From positions 1-64,000 of the forward strand of contig CALNZC010000086.1 of NCBI GenBank assembly GCA_942490895.1: 64,000 bases of DNA, in the 5' to 3' direction. Numbering within the stretch: position 1 is the first letter of the stretch; every line of letters starts with the position of its first letter. Position numbers and translations under genes: made by a program. The stretch comes from JAGNXB01 sp942490895 (lineage in GTDB: Bacteria; Bacteroidota; Bacteroidia; Chitinophagales; Saprospiraceae). Below the pieces are notes generated by a model. That model ran no database searches, had not been told where the DNA came from, and saw only the letters and a list, made by a program, of their open reading frames with translations. This document shows, in pieces, positions 1 through 9,469 of this stretch.

Positions 1-19
1 GCAATCCAAATTTTTTATT

Positions 20-1988
20 GTGATTCCAAGGGATACCATAAACACCATCATCGAAACAGCCCGCGTAGAAGAGGTTGTGGGTGATTTTGTTACCCTCCGT
101 AAAAGAGGTGTAAACATGATTGGTTTGTGTCCTTTTCACAACGAAAAAACACCTTCTTTTACCGTTTCTCCTGCCAAAGGAATTTACAAATGTTTTGGTT
201 GTGGTAAAGCAGGCAATTCGGTGAATTTTGTCATGGAACACGAACATTACACCTATCCTGAAGCACTTAAATTCCTGGCTAAAAAATACAATGTTGAGAT
301 TGAGGAAGAAGAGCAAACACCTGAGCAAATAAAGGAGCTTAATGAAAAAGAAAGCCTGTTTGCTGTTTCTGCTTTTGCCCAGAAATTTTTTACCGATCAA
401 TTGTTGAATTCTGAAGAAGGAAAAGCAATAGGTTTAAGCTATTTTAAAAACCGGGATCTGCGGGAACATACCATTGAACAATTTCAGTTGGGTTACAGTC
501 CCGATTCGTGGGATGCTTTTACAAAATATGCATTAAAAAACGGTTTTAATCTTGAGTACCTGACAAAGGCCGGATTGACCATTGATAAAAACGGAAATCA
601 ATTTGACCGATTTAGTGCACGGGTAATTTTTCCCATTCATAATTTATCAGGACGTGTAATCGGATTTGGTGGACGGATCTTAAAATCTGAAGAGAAAAAG
701 GCCAAATATGTCAATTCACCTGAATCTGATATTTACAGTAAAAGCCAGGTTTTATATGGTATTTATTTTGCTAAAAATGCCATCATCAAAAAAGACAATT
801 GTTACCTGGTTGAAGGTTATACCGATGTGATTTCCCTTTTCCAGGCAGGTTTTGAAAATGTGGTGGCCTCTTCCGGAACCTCACTTAACTACTGATCAGA
901 TTAGATTAATCAAAAGATACACGCCAAACATTACCATTTTGTATGATGGTGATGAAGCTGGATTAAAAGCTTCTTTCCGGGGTATTGATATGATCCTTGA
1001 ACAGGGAATGAATGTTAGGATAGTGATGTTCCCTGAAGGTGAAGACCCTGATTCATATGTTCGGTCACACATCGTCTCGGCAGAGGTGGAAGAGTTTCTT
1101 TCTGTCATCCAATTCAAAGGATTTTATACAGTTTAAAACCAACATTTTATTAAAAGATGTCAAAAAAGATCCTGTAAAAAGAGCCGGATTGATCAAAGAG
1201 ATTGTTCAAAGTATTGCATTGATTCCTGATCAAATTATTCGTTCGGTATATGTAAGAGAATGTTCGGTTATGATGGAAATGGCTGAGCAGACTTTGATGA
1301 ATGAATTGAATAAAAATCTGAGAAAAAAGTTTAGACAAACCAACCAACAAAGTTTTCCGGAACAATTCCTTGAAGTTCCTGAATTACCTGCAGAGAAACA
1401 AATTGAAGTTAACTACAATGATACCGAATACCAGGAAAAGGATGTCATTCGGCTATTATTAAACTTTGGGCAATCAGAAATTGAGTTTGAAGAGGTTGAC
1501 GAACATAAACAAAAAATTAAAATACCTGTAAATGTTGCTAATTTTATCGTGAATGATTTGCTGGGTGACGAAATTAAATTTTCGAATCCAGCCTATCAAA
1601 AGATTTTCGATGAATATGTTGAATTTGTTTCCAATGATACTATTCCGGATGAGAAGTTTTTCATCAATCATACCAGCAGAAAAGTTTCTTCCACAGCCAT
1701 TGATCTGCTAACTTCTCCCTATGAATTGAGCGATAAATGGGAAATCGTTGCCCGCATTGAAGTCTTAACAGAAGCCAGTCATCTTGAAAAATGCGGTTGT
1801 TGCATTCAGTTTTATCATTTAAAGCAAAAAAAATTGAACAACTGATTGCCGAAAGTCAGCAAACTTTAAAACTTGCTGAAGAGGAAGAACGGTACGAGGA
1901 GATGCAAGATTTGATTAAACGACAACAGGAGCTGAAAACAATCAGTCAGGATATAAATAAACAGTTAGGAAGGGTTATTACAAGATGA
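20..1988 (+). CDS. dnaG: DNA primase DnaG, interrupted by three frameshifts
   Basis: Replicative primase that makes RNA primers at the fork. The start is GTG at 20, giving the usual MIP opening. The N-terminal zinc-binding domain is intact, with C37, H40, C58 and C61 as the CHC2 ligands. The catalytic core and TOPRIM domain follow, with the VEGYTD and YDGDEAG motifs. The C-terminal helicase-interaction part ends in a charged helix. The reading frame changes near 880, near 1100 and near 1795, so the protein is seen as four overlapping pieces (20-895, 852-1136, 1039-1845, 1791-1988) that together give a normal-length primase. Because dnaG is essential and the pieces align end to end, sequencing or assembly indels are likelier than a real pseudogene. 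It converges on the thiolase gene downstream. Confidence 0.9.
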
Positions 1989-1997
1989 AAAAAGTTG

Positions 1998-2060
1998 GCA
2001 GTCGACAATTTGTAAAATGTATTTCTTTCCAATTGCCGACTGCAGACTGTAGACTTTTTT
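1998..2060. terminator. Inverted repeat between convergent dnaG and thiolase
   Basis: A 13-nt arm at 1998-2010 (GCAGTCGACAATT) pairs with 2031-2043 (AATTGCCGACTGC) with one mismatch, across a 20-nt loop. Further GACTGCAGACTG-like sequence and a T run follow at about 2055-2060. Its position between two convergent genes fits a bidirectional terminator or an intergenic repeat. The long loop makes a strong intrinsic terminator less certain. Confidence 0.5.
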
Positions 2061-3309
2061 AAAAATCTCCTCTTTTATAAACAATCGCCACAACAGTTAC
2101 ATCATCACCACCCATATTGATGGTCATACCATAAGGACGATCTTTTGAAATTTCAATTTGAGCATCACCTGCTTTACCCGTTAGCTGTTCCCAGATAGTA
2201 ACCGCCTGGTGAACACCTGTTCCACCGGTTGGATGTCCCCAGCCAATCAAACCACCAGTTGTATTCATAGGGATTTTACCGCTGCGAGCTGTATTACCTT
2301 CTGCCACAAATTCTGCACCTTTACCAGGTTCAGCAAATCCCAAAGCTTCAGTTGTTAAAACTCCTGCAATGGAAAAACAATCATGAACTTCGGCTGTTCC
2401 CAATCATTCGATTGTAATTCCTGCAGATTCCAGTGCCTGTTTTGCTGCTTTTTTAATGGCTGTTAATTCTGTTTTATCAGGTGGATCAAGGGTAATATTT
2501 CGTTCAACCTGCGCAAATCCAACAACCTCTATTGCCTGATCTTTTGGAATACCACATCTTTCCAATCCTTCTTCCGACATGATGGCAATACCAGAAGCAC
2601 CATCAGAAACTTTGGAACAATCCAGCACATTCAGGCTGTCAACAAAAGCTTTACCATTGGGTGTCATTTTATCATAAAGACCACCCAGGTCTTCCACCTT
2701 GTTTTCATGTTCCTGAGCAGTAGGACAAAGACGTGCATTTTCCATTGCATTCACAAACCATTGTTTCATTCCTTTACGGGCATATTCTTCGCCATACTTG
2801 TCATAATAAGCCTTGGCCCTGTCGCTAAACTGTCCTGGGAAAAAATAGGCATGTCCGTTTTTTCTGTTTTGAAACCAACCCGCTCCAGCAAGTACATCAG
2901 CACCATAAATGGCTTTCATGGTATTCTGTACTTCTACGCCAACCGTTAATACAACATCTGCTGTTTCAGCCAAAATTGATTTCATGGCGGCAACCAATGC
3001 CAATGCACCTGATGCACAAGCTCCTTCTGTCCTGATACAGGGTTTGTATTCAAGCTCTTCATCAATGTATGGAATAAAACCTGCCAGGTGGCCCTGCTTA
3101 TTGAACCGGGAAGCCATAAAATTTCCAATGGCTCCTTCATCCACATTTTTAGCACCACCAATTTGTTTAAGGGTTCCCTGTCCGGCTTCTTTTATATAAT
3201 GTTCCAGACCCGGACGGGGCTTTTTAGGATTAAATTCACTTCTGCCGGTACCCAGCGAAATGGTATTGTAACCGGCTGCCATATATACTTTTCGTCTTAA
3301 TTTACTCAT
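2059..3309 (-). CDS. Thiolase (SCP-x type acyl-CoA acetyltransferase), in-frame TGA
   Basis: Thiolytic cleavage or condensation of acyl-CoA, the last step of a beta-oxidation cycle. The start at 3309 gives a full N-terminal half with the active-site cysteine in the segment TEGACASGALAL. The C-terminal half carries the VHDCF motif, the GHPTGGTG active-site loop and the GGDDVTVV end typical of SCP-x type thiolases. The two halves are in the same frame but separated by a TGA at 2404-2406, giving products of 301 codons and 114 codons. Family members usually have an acidic residue near here, and GAATGATTGG could come from GAAGATTTGG by two offsetting errors. It is the third gene of a minus-strand trio, 111 nt after the dehydrogenase. 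Confidence 0.82.
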
Positions 3310-3420
3310 GATATTCGTTTAATAAGTTCAACAAATAAAAAACCGGTTTAGTTTTTTAAATAATTATTTATTGGTCCGTAAGCATGAAAAAATCCAGTCA
3401 ACATAACGGTATTTACATCA

Positions 3421-4692
3421 TCATTGTTTTTGCAACACCATGGAAACTAGAAATTTACCAATTTCATTGGATTCTTTGTTATATTTTTTAGCCAGTTGTG
3501 CACCCACATTATCCATTCCACTCAACTCAGTAAAATATGTTTCTAACATAGCTTCTTTTTTATCTCGGCTAAAATTAACCACTTTCCATGGTTTCCATGA
3601 CTGAGGCAAAGCACCCAATTTTTCATCACATTTAGCACTGAAATTGACAATCTCAACATAATCATTTATTTCAGGATTAAAAATTGCTACAGGTTTACCT
3701 TTTTCATATTTCAGGAATCCATCTTTTTGTGAGCCATCAGATCTTTGTCCGCCTTTTACACCCATATCCATCAATTTATCCAATAAGTCACTGTGGAGAT
3801 CTTCTTCTGGCATATGAGGGTTCATCACCTGCATGATAAATTTAACCACATCTACTCCTACATAATCAATTAGTTGAAATATTCCCATGGGCCTTACAAG
3901 AAAATCCTGCGATACTTTGTTGACCATATAAACAGCTTCAACAAATGGTATATCAGCAGAAAGCATTTCAACTTCATTGATACCATGCAAGGCATCACGC
4001 ATAAAATGTCCGTTGCCAATAAATCCAGCTTTATCATTGGATGGAACAATCACTTTCCTTAAGCTTTTTGCATATGCTTTTGCAAAGTCAACCATTTCTT
4101 TAGGCTGATTTTTATCAGTTGTAATTAATTCAACCAAACGTTGAACTGCCGGTGGATTATAGAAATGGAATCCAAGAATTCTACCATTCAGTTTTGCACC
4201 TTCATCTAAAATATGAATAGGAATAGAAGAAGTATTGGTGAAAAACCAGGGTTTATGTTTATTGTTTTCATTGATCTGAGAAAATAATTTATTTTTCACA
4301 TCCAGGTTTTCAACAATGGCTTCAAATACAAGGTGACTGTCATAAGCTGATTCAATAGTTGTTACAGGCCGCACAATATTCATCACATCAAAAACATACT
4401 CGTTGATGATGTCTTCATTTTCAATCAAATCGCTGCGATCTTCGTACAGTTTTCTTAACAACACTGTTTTTTTCTCAGCCATTTTTTGCACCTGTGCTTT
4501 GAGGTATTTCATCAAACCGGCAAGGCCCTCATGTGAAACATCAATGGCATTCAAACAAAAGGTTTTTCCCTTGTTTTCCGGTTTCAGGCTCAGGTCAGCC
4601 ATTTCAACGGCGGTAAGCAGCAGGATGCCACTTCCCATCTTACCGGCAGCTCCTAAAACCGATACATTCTGTAATCTTTCGTCGTAATTCAT
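3421..4692 (-). CDS. 3-hydroxyacyl-CoA dehydrogenase
   Basis: NAD-dependent oxidation of 3-hydroxyacyl-CoA to 3-ketoacyl-CoA. The N-terminal Rossmann motif is GAAGKMGSGI, and the catalytic histidine lies in the family segment GFHFYNPPAVQRLVEL. A C-terminal dimerisation domain begins around the segment NDKAGFIGNG. At about 423 residues it is longer than the simple 280-aa enzymes but matches the long Bacteroidales type. ATG at 4692 is preferred over the GTG three codons upstream. It lies 55 nt downstream of the enoyl-CoA hydratase and upstream of the thiolase, so the three form an operon that converts enoyl-CoA through to acetyl-CoA or runs the reverse, butyrate-type, direction. The sequence does not show which direction applies. 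Confidence 0.88.
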   Translation of the reverse strand: MNYDERLQNVSVLGAAGKMGSGILLLTAVEMADLSLKPENKGKTFCLNAIDVSHEGLAGLMKYLKAQVQKMAEKKTVLLRKLYEDRSDLIENEDIINEYVFDVMNIVRPVTTIESAYDSHLVFEAIVENLDVKNKLFSQINENNKHKPWFFTNTSSIPIHILDEGAKLNGRILGFHFYNPPAVQRLVELITTDKNQPKEMVDFAKAYAKSLRKVIVPSNDKAGFIGNGHFMRDALHGINEVEMLSADIPFVEAVYMVNKVSQDFLVRPMGIFQLIDYVGVDVVKFIMQVMNPHMPEEDLHSDLLDKLMDMGVKGGQRSDGSQKDGFLKYEKGKPVAIFNPEINDYVEIVNFSAKCDEKLGALPQSWKPWKVVNFSRDKKEAMLETYFTELSGMDNVGAQLAKKYNKESNEIGKFLVSMVLQKQ

Positions 4693-4747
4693 AATAAACA
4701 CTTAAATTATAATATTTACAAATAACTGATAACCTTCATTAAATATT

Positions 4748-5521
4748 TTACCAATTTGGTTTCCGTTTTTCCAGGAAAGCTTTCATCCCTTCTTCACCTT
4801 CACTACCCACTCCAAACAAACTTCCAAACTGGATCGCTTCAAGCTCCGACCCTTTATCAAAATCCATCAAGTAGCCCTGCCGGGTAACTGCTTTTACTTT
4901 TTTCACGGCAAGAGGTCCTTTTGAAGCCAGTGTTTGAGCAATTTTCATTACTTCATCCATCAATACTTCAGGTTCAAATACTTTTTGAACAAGTCCGATT
5001 CTCAATGCATCTTCAGCTCCTATCATTTCAGCAGACATTAGCAGAAATAATGCATCGCCCATTCCTACCAATCTGGATAATCGTTGTGTTCCGGCATATC
5101 CGGGAATCAAACCAAGGTTTACTTCGGGTTGCCCGAATTTCGCCTTTGAACTGGCAATCCTGAAATCGCATCCCATAGCCAACTCCAGTCCTCCTCCCAA
5201 AGCAAAACCATTGATGGCTGCAATTACTGGAATTTTCATTTTCTCCAAACTGCGAAATGTGTTTTGGCCAATCCTTGAGAAAGCAGATCCTTCTTCTGAG
5301 TTTTTATCGACCATTTCTGCAATATCAGCTCCGGCAACAAATGCTTTTCCTTCACCGGTTATAATCATAACTTTTATCTCAGGTTTATTGGTTACATTTG
5401 TAACTATATTATCCATCTCCTGGAAAAACCTGGTATTCAGTGCATTTAAAGCGTTAGGTCGATTAATTTTTACAATTACAATGTTGTCCTGGTAATCAAC
5501 ATTTAAAATTTCGTATTCCAT
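4748..5521 (-). CDS. Enoyl-CoA hydratase/isomerase (crotonase family)
   Basis: Hydrates 2-enoyl-CoA to 3-hydroxyacyl-CoA. The 257-aa length is normal for crotonases. The oxyanion-hole segments GKAFVAGADIAEM and NGFALGGGLELAMGCD are present, and the two catalytic glutamates fall in GGGLELA and GQPEVNLGL. The C-terminus ends in the usual lid helix with FLEKRKPNW. It is the first gene of the minus-strand trio with hydroxyacyl-CoA dehydrogenase and thiolase. The 172-nt gap upstream, shared with the divergent deacylase-like gene, must hold its promoter. I did not find a convincing -7 box there. Confidence 0.92.
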   Translation of the reverse strand: MEYEILNVDYQDNIVIVKINRPNALNALNTRFFQEMDNIVTNVTNKPEIKVMIITGEGKAFVAGADIAEMVDKNSEEGSAFSRIGQNTFRSLEKMKIPVIAAINGFALGGGLELAMGCDFRIASSKAKFGQPEVNLGLIPGYAGTQRLSRLVGMGDALFLLMSAEMIGAEDALRIGLVQKVFEPEVLMDEVMKIAQTLASKGPLAVKKVKAVTRQGYLMDFDKGSELEAIQFGSLFGVGSEGEEGMKAFLEKRKPNW

Positions 5522-5693
5522 TTTGGTTTTATCTGATTAGTTGAATAAATATGCCTCAAATATAGATAAAAAAAATCATCAATTCATGAGAATAGCATAT
5601 AAAATAAAGATGATTTGTTGAATCTTGATAGATATGATAATCTTGTAGTATACATCGACATAAGTATATTTTTAACTAATTTCGGTCAATCTT

Positions 5694-6173
5694 TTGAAAG
5701 ATACTTTACAAATTTATAATCATCTAAATTTTAAAGAATTGCCATTGATCATAAGAACTCATATAGTTGTCCTGATTTTTCTTTTCCTGACAAATTTATG
5801 TTTGGGTCAGCTCAGTGAACCACCTGATAAAAATGTATTTTTTATCCAGCCACAATTAAGAATTGGTAAGATTATAGAAAATATGCCTGATATGCCTGAA
5901 CGGACAGCCTGTGTTTTTGGTGATATCAATATTGCCTGGCAAACCCGTGGTAAACAAATCTGGAATCAGTATTACAAATACCCACAAGTAGGTCTATTGG
6001 TTTCAACCGGATACCTTGGGAATAATGACATACTGGGGTATTCCATATCGGTTGTTCCAAACATTTCCATTAGATTATCTGACAGGCAAAACTTCAATAT
6101 TAATTTGTTATTGGGTCTTGGATTATCCTACTTTACAAAAACATATGATGAGATAAACAATAAAGAAAATTAG
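5694..6173 (+). CDS. Acyloxyacyl hydrolase / lipid A deacylase-like, 3'-truncated
   Basis: Only the first ~155 residues are present. A hydrophobic signal peptide (about residues 20-38, ending near CLGQ) is followed by beta-strand segments that match the start of Bacteroidota acyloxyacyl hydrolase/PagL-like barrel proteins, including WQTRGKQIWNQYYKYPQVG and LGLSYFTKTYDEINN. The family is normally more than twice this length, and the frame stops abruptly at TAG where composition changes. I infer the 3' part is missing because of the join at about 6173, not because of a natural short protein. The start codon is uncertain: the frame opens with TTG. Confidence 0.6.
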   Translation: MKDTLQIYNHLNFKELPLIIRTHIVVLIFLFLTNLCLGQLSEPPDKNVFFIQPQLRIGKIIENMPDMPERTACVFGDINIAWQTRGKQIWNQYYKYPQVGLLVSTGYLGNNDILGYSISVVPNISIRLSDRQNFNINLLLGLGLSYFTKTYDEINNKEN

Positions 6174-6180
6174 GACATGG
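6165..6180. other. Probable chimeric junction
   Basis: Left of here the DNA is AT-rich and a deacylase-like gene on the plus strand is cut in mid-domain. Immediately right, the DNA is much richer in GC, and a galactokinase on the minus strand is cut in mid-domain. Two unrelated truncated genes meeting head-on at one point, with a composition step and no transposon ends or repeats visible, is best explained by an assembly join. A real recombination point cannot be excluded from sequence alone. Confidence 0.7.
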
Positions 6181-6655
6181 CGATGTCTTCCCAATGGCAA
6201 TTTCCAATCACCTTGATGATTCAGGATAAAGATGAGTCCACGGGTCAATGCTGATGAGGAAGACATCCCCTGCGCCTGCCGGCGATCCCCTTCGAAGGTA
6301 GTGTCCAGTCCGGCAAGTGGGAGGTTGTGGGCATGGGCGGTATGCGCTACTGCGGCGACATATCTCGACCAGTGATCCATAACAATGGTGGGATCTTCCA
6401 GGTCTATCGTAACCGTTTCTGCATAGCGACATGCATGTACCTGCCAGTTCTTTGCTTAACGTGGGCTCCACGGCAAAGGTCAGGTGGAGGTGAGATGCCC
6501 TGAGTAGAACAAACCCGTCATTATGGTCTGTGTCGCCGATGATATGTGGTCCTTCCCGGAGCTTTGTAGCACGTGGCCAGAGGACGTCTGGCAAGAAATG
6601 AGCAAATGGATGGTGTTTGTTCCACAGATGCGATTGAGGTCCAACTGCTTTCGGG
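6174..6655 (-). pseudogene. galK: Galactokinase, 5' part only, indel-ridden
   Basis: GHMP-family kinase that phosphorylates galactose. No single frame is open, but stitched frames give the family order: KAPGR (canonical APGR), then HIIGD and TDHNDGFVLLRA (the GEHTDYN signature), then MDHWSRYVAAVAH, and the ATP-binding loop GMSSSSALT. The C-terminal half is missing because the sequence changes at 6173. At least three frame changes are needed in ~480 nt. It follows dinB on the same strand. I read it as a real galK with uncorrected sequence errors at a contig end; a decayed gene is the alternative. Confidence 0.65.
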
Positions 6656-6659
6656 TCAA

Positions 6660-7875
6660 TATACCGATGATCTTCTCTTTCCGTATCCTTTGACAGCAGT
6701 TGATGCCTTCCCATGTTATCACTCTGCCCCAGCCCACTGGCCCACATCACGGCCTGGTTGCCGAAGCGATTGCGAATCCGGTCTGTAGCCTGCATCAGGT
6801 GGACTTCCTCGAGGGTATCCTCGAACAGGTCGACCTGGTAGTGCCCCTGGACCAGGCCCTATCACGCCGATCAGACGGATCAGTTGCCGGCGTTAGTAAA
6901 GCCGGTCGAAGAGCGCCAGGGTAGCGACCTGCAAGGGGCCATCGGTAGCGGTATAGCTGATACCGCCGCTGCATGGTGTAGGTATTGAAGTCGGCATAGC
7001 GGACTCACCGTAATACAGCTGGTCAGCTTGTTGGACTTACGCAGATCGTAGGCGAGTCGTTCGGTCATTCCGCGCAACATATCCCAGACCCGGTTGACCT
7101 CCGGCGTATCCTGGTGAAACGGTTCGCTCGGACGACATGGATTTTTGCTCCTCGTAGGGCTCGACAGCGGCATCATCAATAGGCATTGAAAGCTGCGCCA
7201 GGTCCCGGCCATGTTTCCCGAACTCGCGTTGTAACAGCCCCATCGGAATCTCACTCAAGACCTGGACGGTTCGCACGCCCATAAAACTGAGCTTCTTGGA
7301 CGTCTCCTTCCCGATGCCGGGAATCTTGTTGGTCGACAGGGGAGCCAGAAACCCCTTTTCTGTACCGGCCGGTACAGAGATCATTCCATTGGGCTTGACC
7401 TCGCCCGTCCCCACTTTAGACACCAGCTTGTTGACTGACAAGCCGAAGGAAATGGGCAGCCCACTTTCTTTCATGATGTGCTCACGCAATTCGCCCGACC
7501 ACTGCATACACCCGAAGTATCCGGTCCATCCCGGTCAGATCCAGATAAAACTCATCGATAGAAGCCTTCTCGAAGACCGGTGCCTGGTCGGCAATGAGCT
7601 CGGTGATCAGATGCGAATAGTGGCTGTAGCTGTCCATATCTCCGCGTAAGACCAGGGCGTCCGGGCACAGGCGCAAGGCCATCTTCATGGGCATGGCCGA
7701 ATGCACCCGAATCGTCGGGCCTCATAACTACAGGCAGCGACCACCCCGCGGTCACTCGTCCCGCCGACGATCAACGGCTTCCCCGCAAACTGTCGTTCTT
7801 CAAACATTCAACGGATACGAAGAAGGCGTCGAGATCGAGATGGAGGATGGCGCGGTTGAAGAGTGAGGGGGACAT
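6660..7875 (-). pseudogene. dinB: DNA polymerase IV (DinB, Y family), indel-ridden
   Basis: Translesion DNA polymerase. From ATG at 7875 the stitched frames follow the whole family: AILHLDLDAFFVSVEC (catalytic DxD), GKPLIVGGTSDRGVVAACSY, the palm segment KASIDEFYLDLTGMDR (catalytic SIDE-like), then SFGLSVNKLVSK, the helix-hairpin motif IPGIGKETSKKL, and a little-finger domain ending around DRIRNRFGNQAVM. Frame changes are needed near 7795, 7705, 7500, 7130, 6995, and again near 6800-6900. The order and content are complete, so this is probably an intact gene in poorly corrected sequence. The 3' limit near 6660 is approximate. Confidence 0.75.
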
Positions 7876-7885
7876 GAGTTCTCGT

Positions 7886-7964
7886 GGAGTTCCGGAGTTC
7901 GGAGTTCGGAGTTCGGAGTTCGGAGTTCGGAGTTCGAGTTCGGGAGTTCCGGAGTTCGGAGTTC
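7886..7964. repeat. GGAGTTC heptamer tandem array
   Basis: About eleven copies of GGAGTTC, mostly perfect, with a few units gaining or losing one base (GGAGTTCC, GAGTTCG). The array lies in the 169-nt gap between the 5' end of dinB and the sugar transporter, so it sits in the promoter region of both. The open frames through it are only the repeat translated. It resembles the short-period intergenic repeats seen in some Bacteroidota genomes. Its exact copy number may be unreliable because the adjoining sequence is indel-rich. Confidence 0.85.
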
Positions 7965-8044
7965 AAATTTAAAACATTTTGTTTTATACTCAATGGGCTG
8001 GGAAAGAAAAACCCGGCCTATTTTAGGCGGCTAAAACGACCTCA

Positions 8045-9469
8045 ATGCCCGACAGCCATTCAACTACCCGCAGTTCTTCACTGTATATCCTCATCACCGT
8101 CTTTTTCTTCTGGGGATTTGTGGCGGCCTCGAACACAGTGTTGATCCCCTTTTTCAAGGAGAATTTCACTCTGCAACAGTGGCAATCCCAGCTGGTGGAC
8201 CTGGCCTTTTACGCCGCATACTTCATTGGCTCACTCGTCTACTTCCTGATCTCTGCCCGGATCGGTGACCCCCTCAACCGGATCGGATACAAAAAAGGGC
8301 TGGTCATCGGCTTCCTCATCTCAGCTTGCGGCGCAGCCCTATTCTTTCCCGCAGCGAACATGAGTTCCTTTCCCCTCCTCTTACTGGCCCTGGCTGTCAT
8401 TGGCCTGGGATTTACCCTTCAGCAGATCGTGGCCAATCCCTACATGATCGCCATCGGCGACCCCGCTACAGGAGCACATCGAATCAATATGGCTCAGGGA
8501 ATCAATTCCCTCGGCACCATGACCGGACCCCTGCTGATCAGTTGGGCCCTGTTTGGGAATATCCAGGCTGAGACCACTCAAGGCCTCGATGTTGTCCAGG
8601 TCCCCTATCTCATCCTGGCAGGTTGCCTCGTCCTGTTTGCGCTTATCCTGGGGCGCTCCCGACTTCCGTCCATCACCACCAAGGAGAAAGTCCGTCATGA
8701 TCTGGGTGCACTTCGCTTCCCCCAGTTGGTCTGGGGGATGGCGGCCATCTTCGTCTATGTCGGTGTCGAAGTCAGCATCCAGAGCAACCTGCCTGCGCTC
8801 ATGGCCGATCCCAGCATCCTTGGACTAGATCACACCCAAACCGTGCACTATATCAGTCTGTACTGGGGAAGCCTGATGATTGGCCGGTGGACAGGCTCTA
8901 TCGGGGTATTCAATGTCTCCAAAAACCTCAAACGAATCTTATGGGTTGTCGTCCCTTTGATCGCTTATGCCGTTATACTGTTTGTTAACAGCTTGAAGGG
9001 AAGCCCCATGACAGATCTTATTGGTTATCTGCCTTTTGTCTTCATTTGCATCCTCGGATTCTTTATGGGCAATGACAAGCCTGCCCGCAGCCTCATCCTG
9101 TTCAGTATCCTCGGCATGATCATGATGATTGCAGGAATTCTACTGGATGGTCAATGGGCCGTCTACGCCTTTGTTTCAGGTGGTCTCTTCTGTTCTATTA
9201 TGTGGCCATGTATCTTCAGTCTGTCCATCGCTGGCCTGGGAAAATATACCAACCAGGGGTCTTCCCTTCTGGTCATGATGATCCTGGGTGGCGCATTCAT
9301 CCCACCACTTCAAGGCTATGCAGCTGATCTGACAGGCATCCATATGAGCTACTGGATCCCGGTGATCTGCTTTGCCTTCCTTGCCCTGTATGCCTGGCGG
9401 GTACGCCATATCCTGTCTGTTCAGGGCATCAGTTACGATCATCCCGAACAAACACAACCAGAGCCATGA
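8045..9469 (+). CDS. MFS sugar transporter (FucP/GluP/NagP type)
   Basis: Inner-membrane proton symporter for a hexose or N-acetylhexosamine. The 474-aa protein has about 12 hydrophobic segments. Family motifs are the opening LYILITVFFFWGFVAASNT, an F-x-L-Q-Q-x-x-A-N-P segment near residue 125 and an N-x-x-x-Q-G-I-N-S-L-G segment near residue 145, all typical of the fucose/glucose/GlcNAc porter group. The stop overlaps the start of the GH20 gene (ATGA), so the two are translationally coupled. With a hexosaminidase and a glycosylasparaginase downstream, N-acetylglucosamine is the most likely substrate (inference). Confidence 0.88.
   Translation: MPDSHSTTRSSSLYILITVFFFWGFVAASNTVLIPFFKENFTLQQWQSQLVDLAFYAAYFIGSLVYFLISARIGDPLNRIGYKKGLVIGFLISACGAALFFPAANMSSFPLLLLALAVIGLGFTLQQIVANPYMIAIGDPATGAHRINMAQGINSLGTMTGPLLISWALFGNIQAETTQGLDVVQVPYLILAGCLVLFALILGRSRLPSITTKEKVRHDLGALRFPQLVWGMAAIFVYVGVEVSIQSNLPALMADPSILGLDHTQTVHYISLYWGSLMIGRWTGSIGVFNVSKNLKRILWVVVPLIAYAVILFVNSLKGSPMTDLIGYLPFVFICILGFFMGNDKPARSLILFSILGMIMMIAGILLDGQWAVYAFVSGGLFCSIMWPCIFSLSIAGLGKYTNQGSSLLVMMILGGAFIPPLQGYAADLTGIHMSYWIPVICFAFLALYAWRVRHILSVQGISYDHPEQTQPEP

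Noticed and set aside
6165..6180. Insertion sequence or integrative element as cause of the break at 6173
   Set aside because: No inverted repeats, target-site duplication, transposase or integrase is visible on either side.
7808..8144. Open frames rich in Asn-Ser-Glu-Leu-Arg or Arg-Ser-Ser-Glu-Phe repeats
   Set aside because: They are only the GGAGTTC heptamer array translated on each strand.
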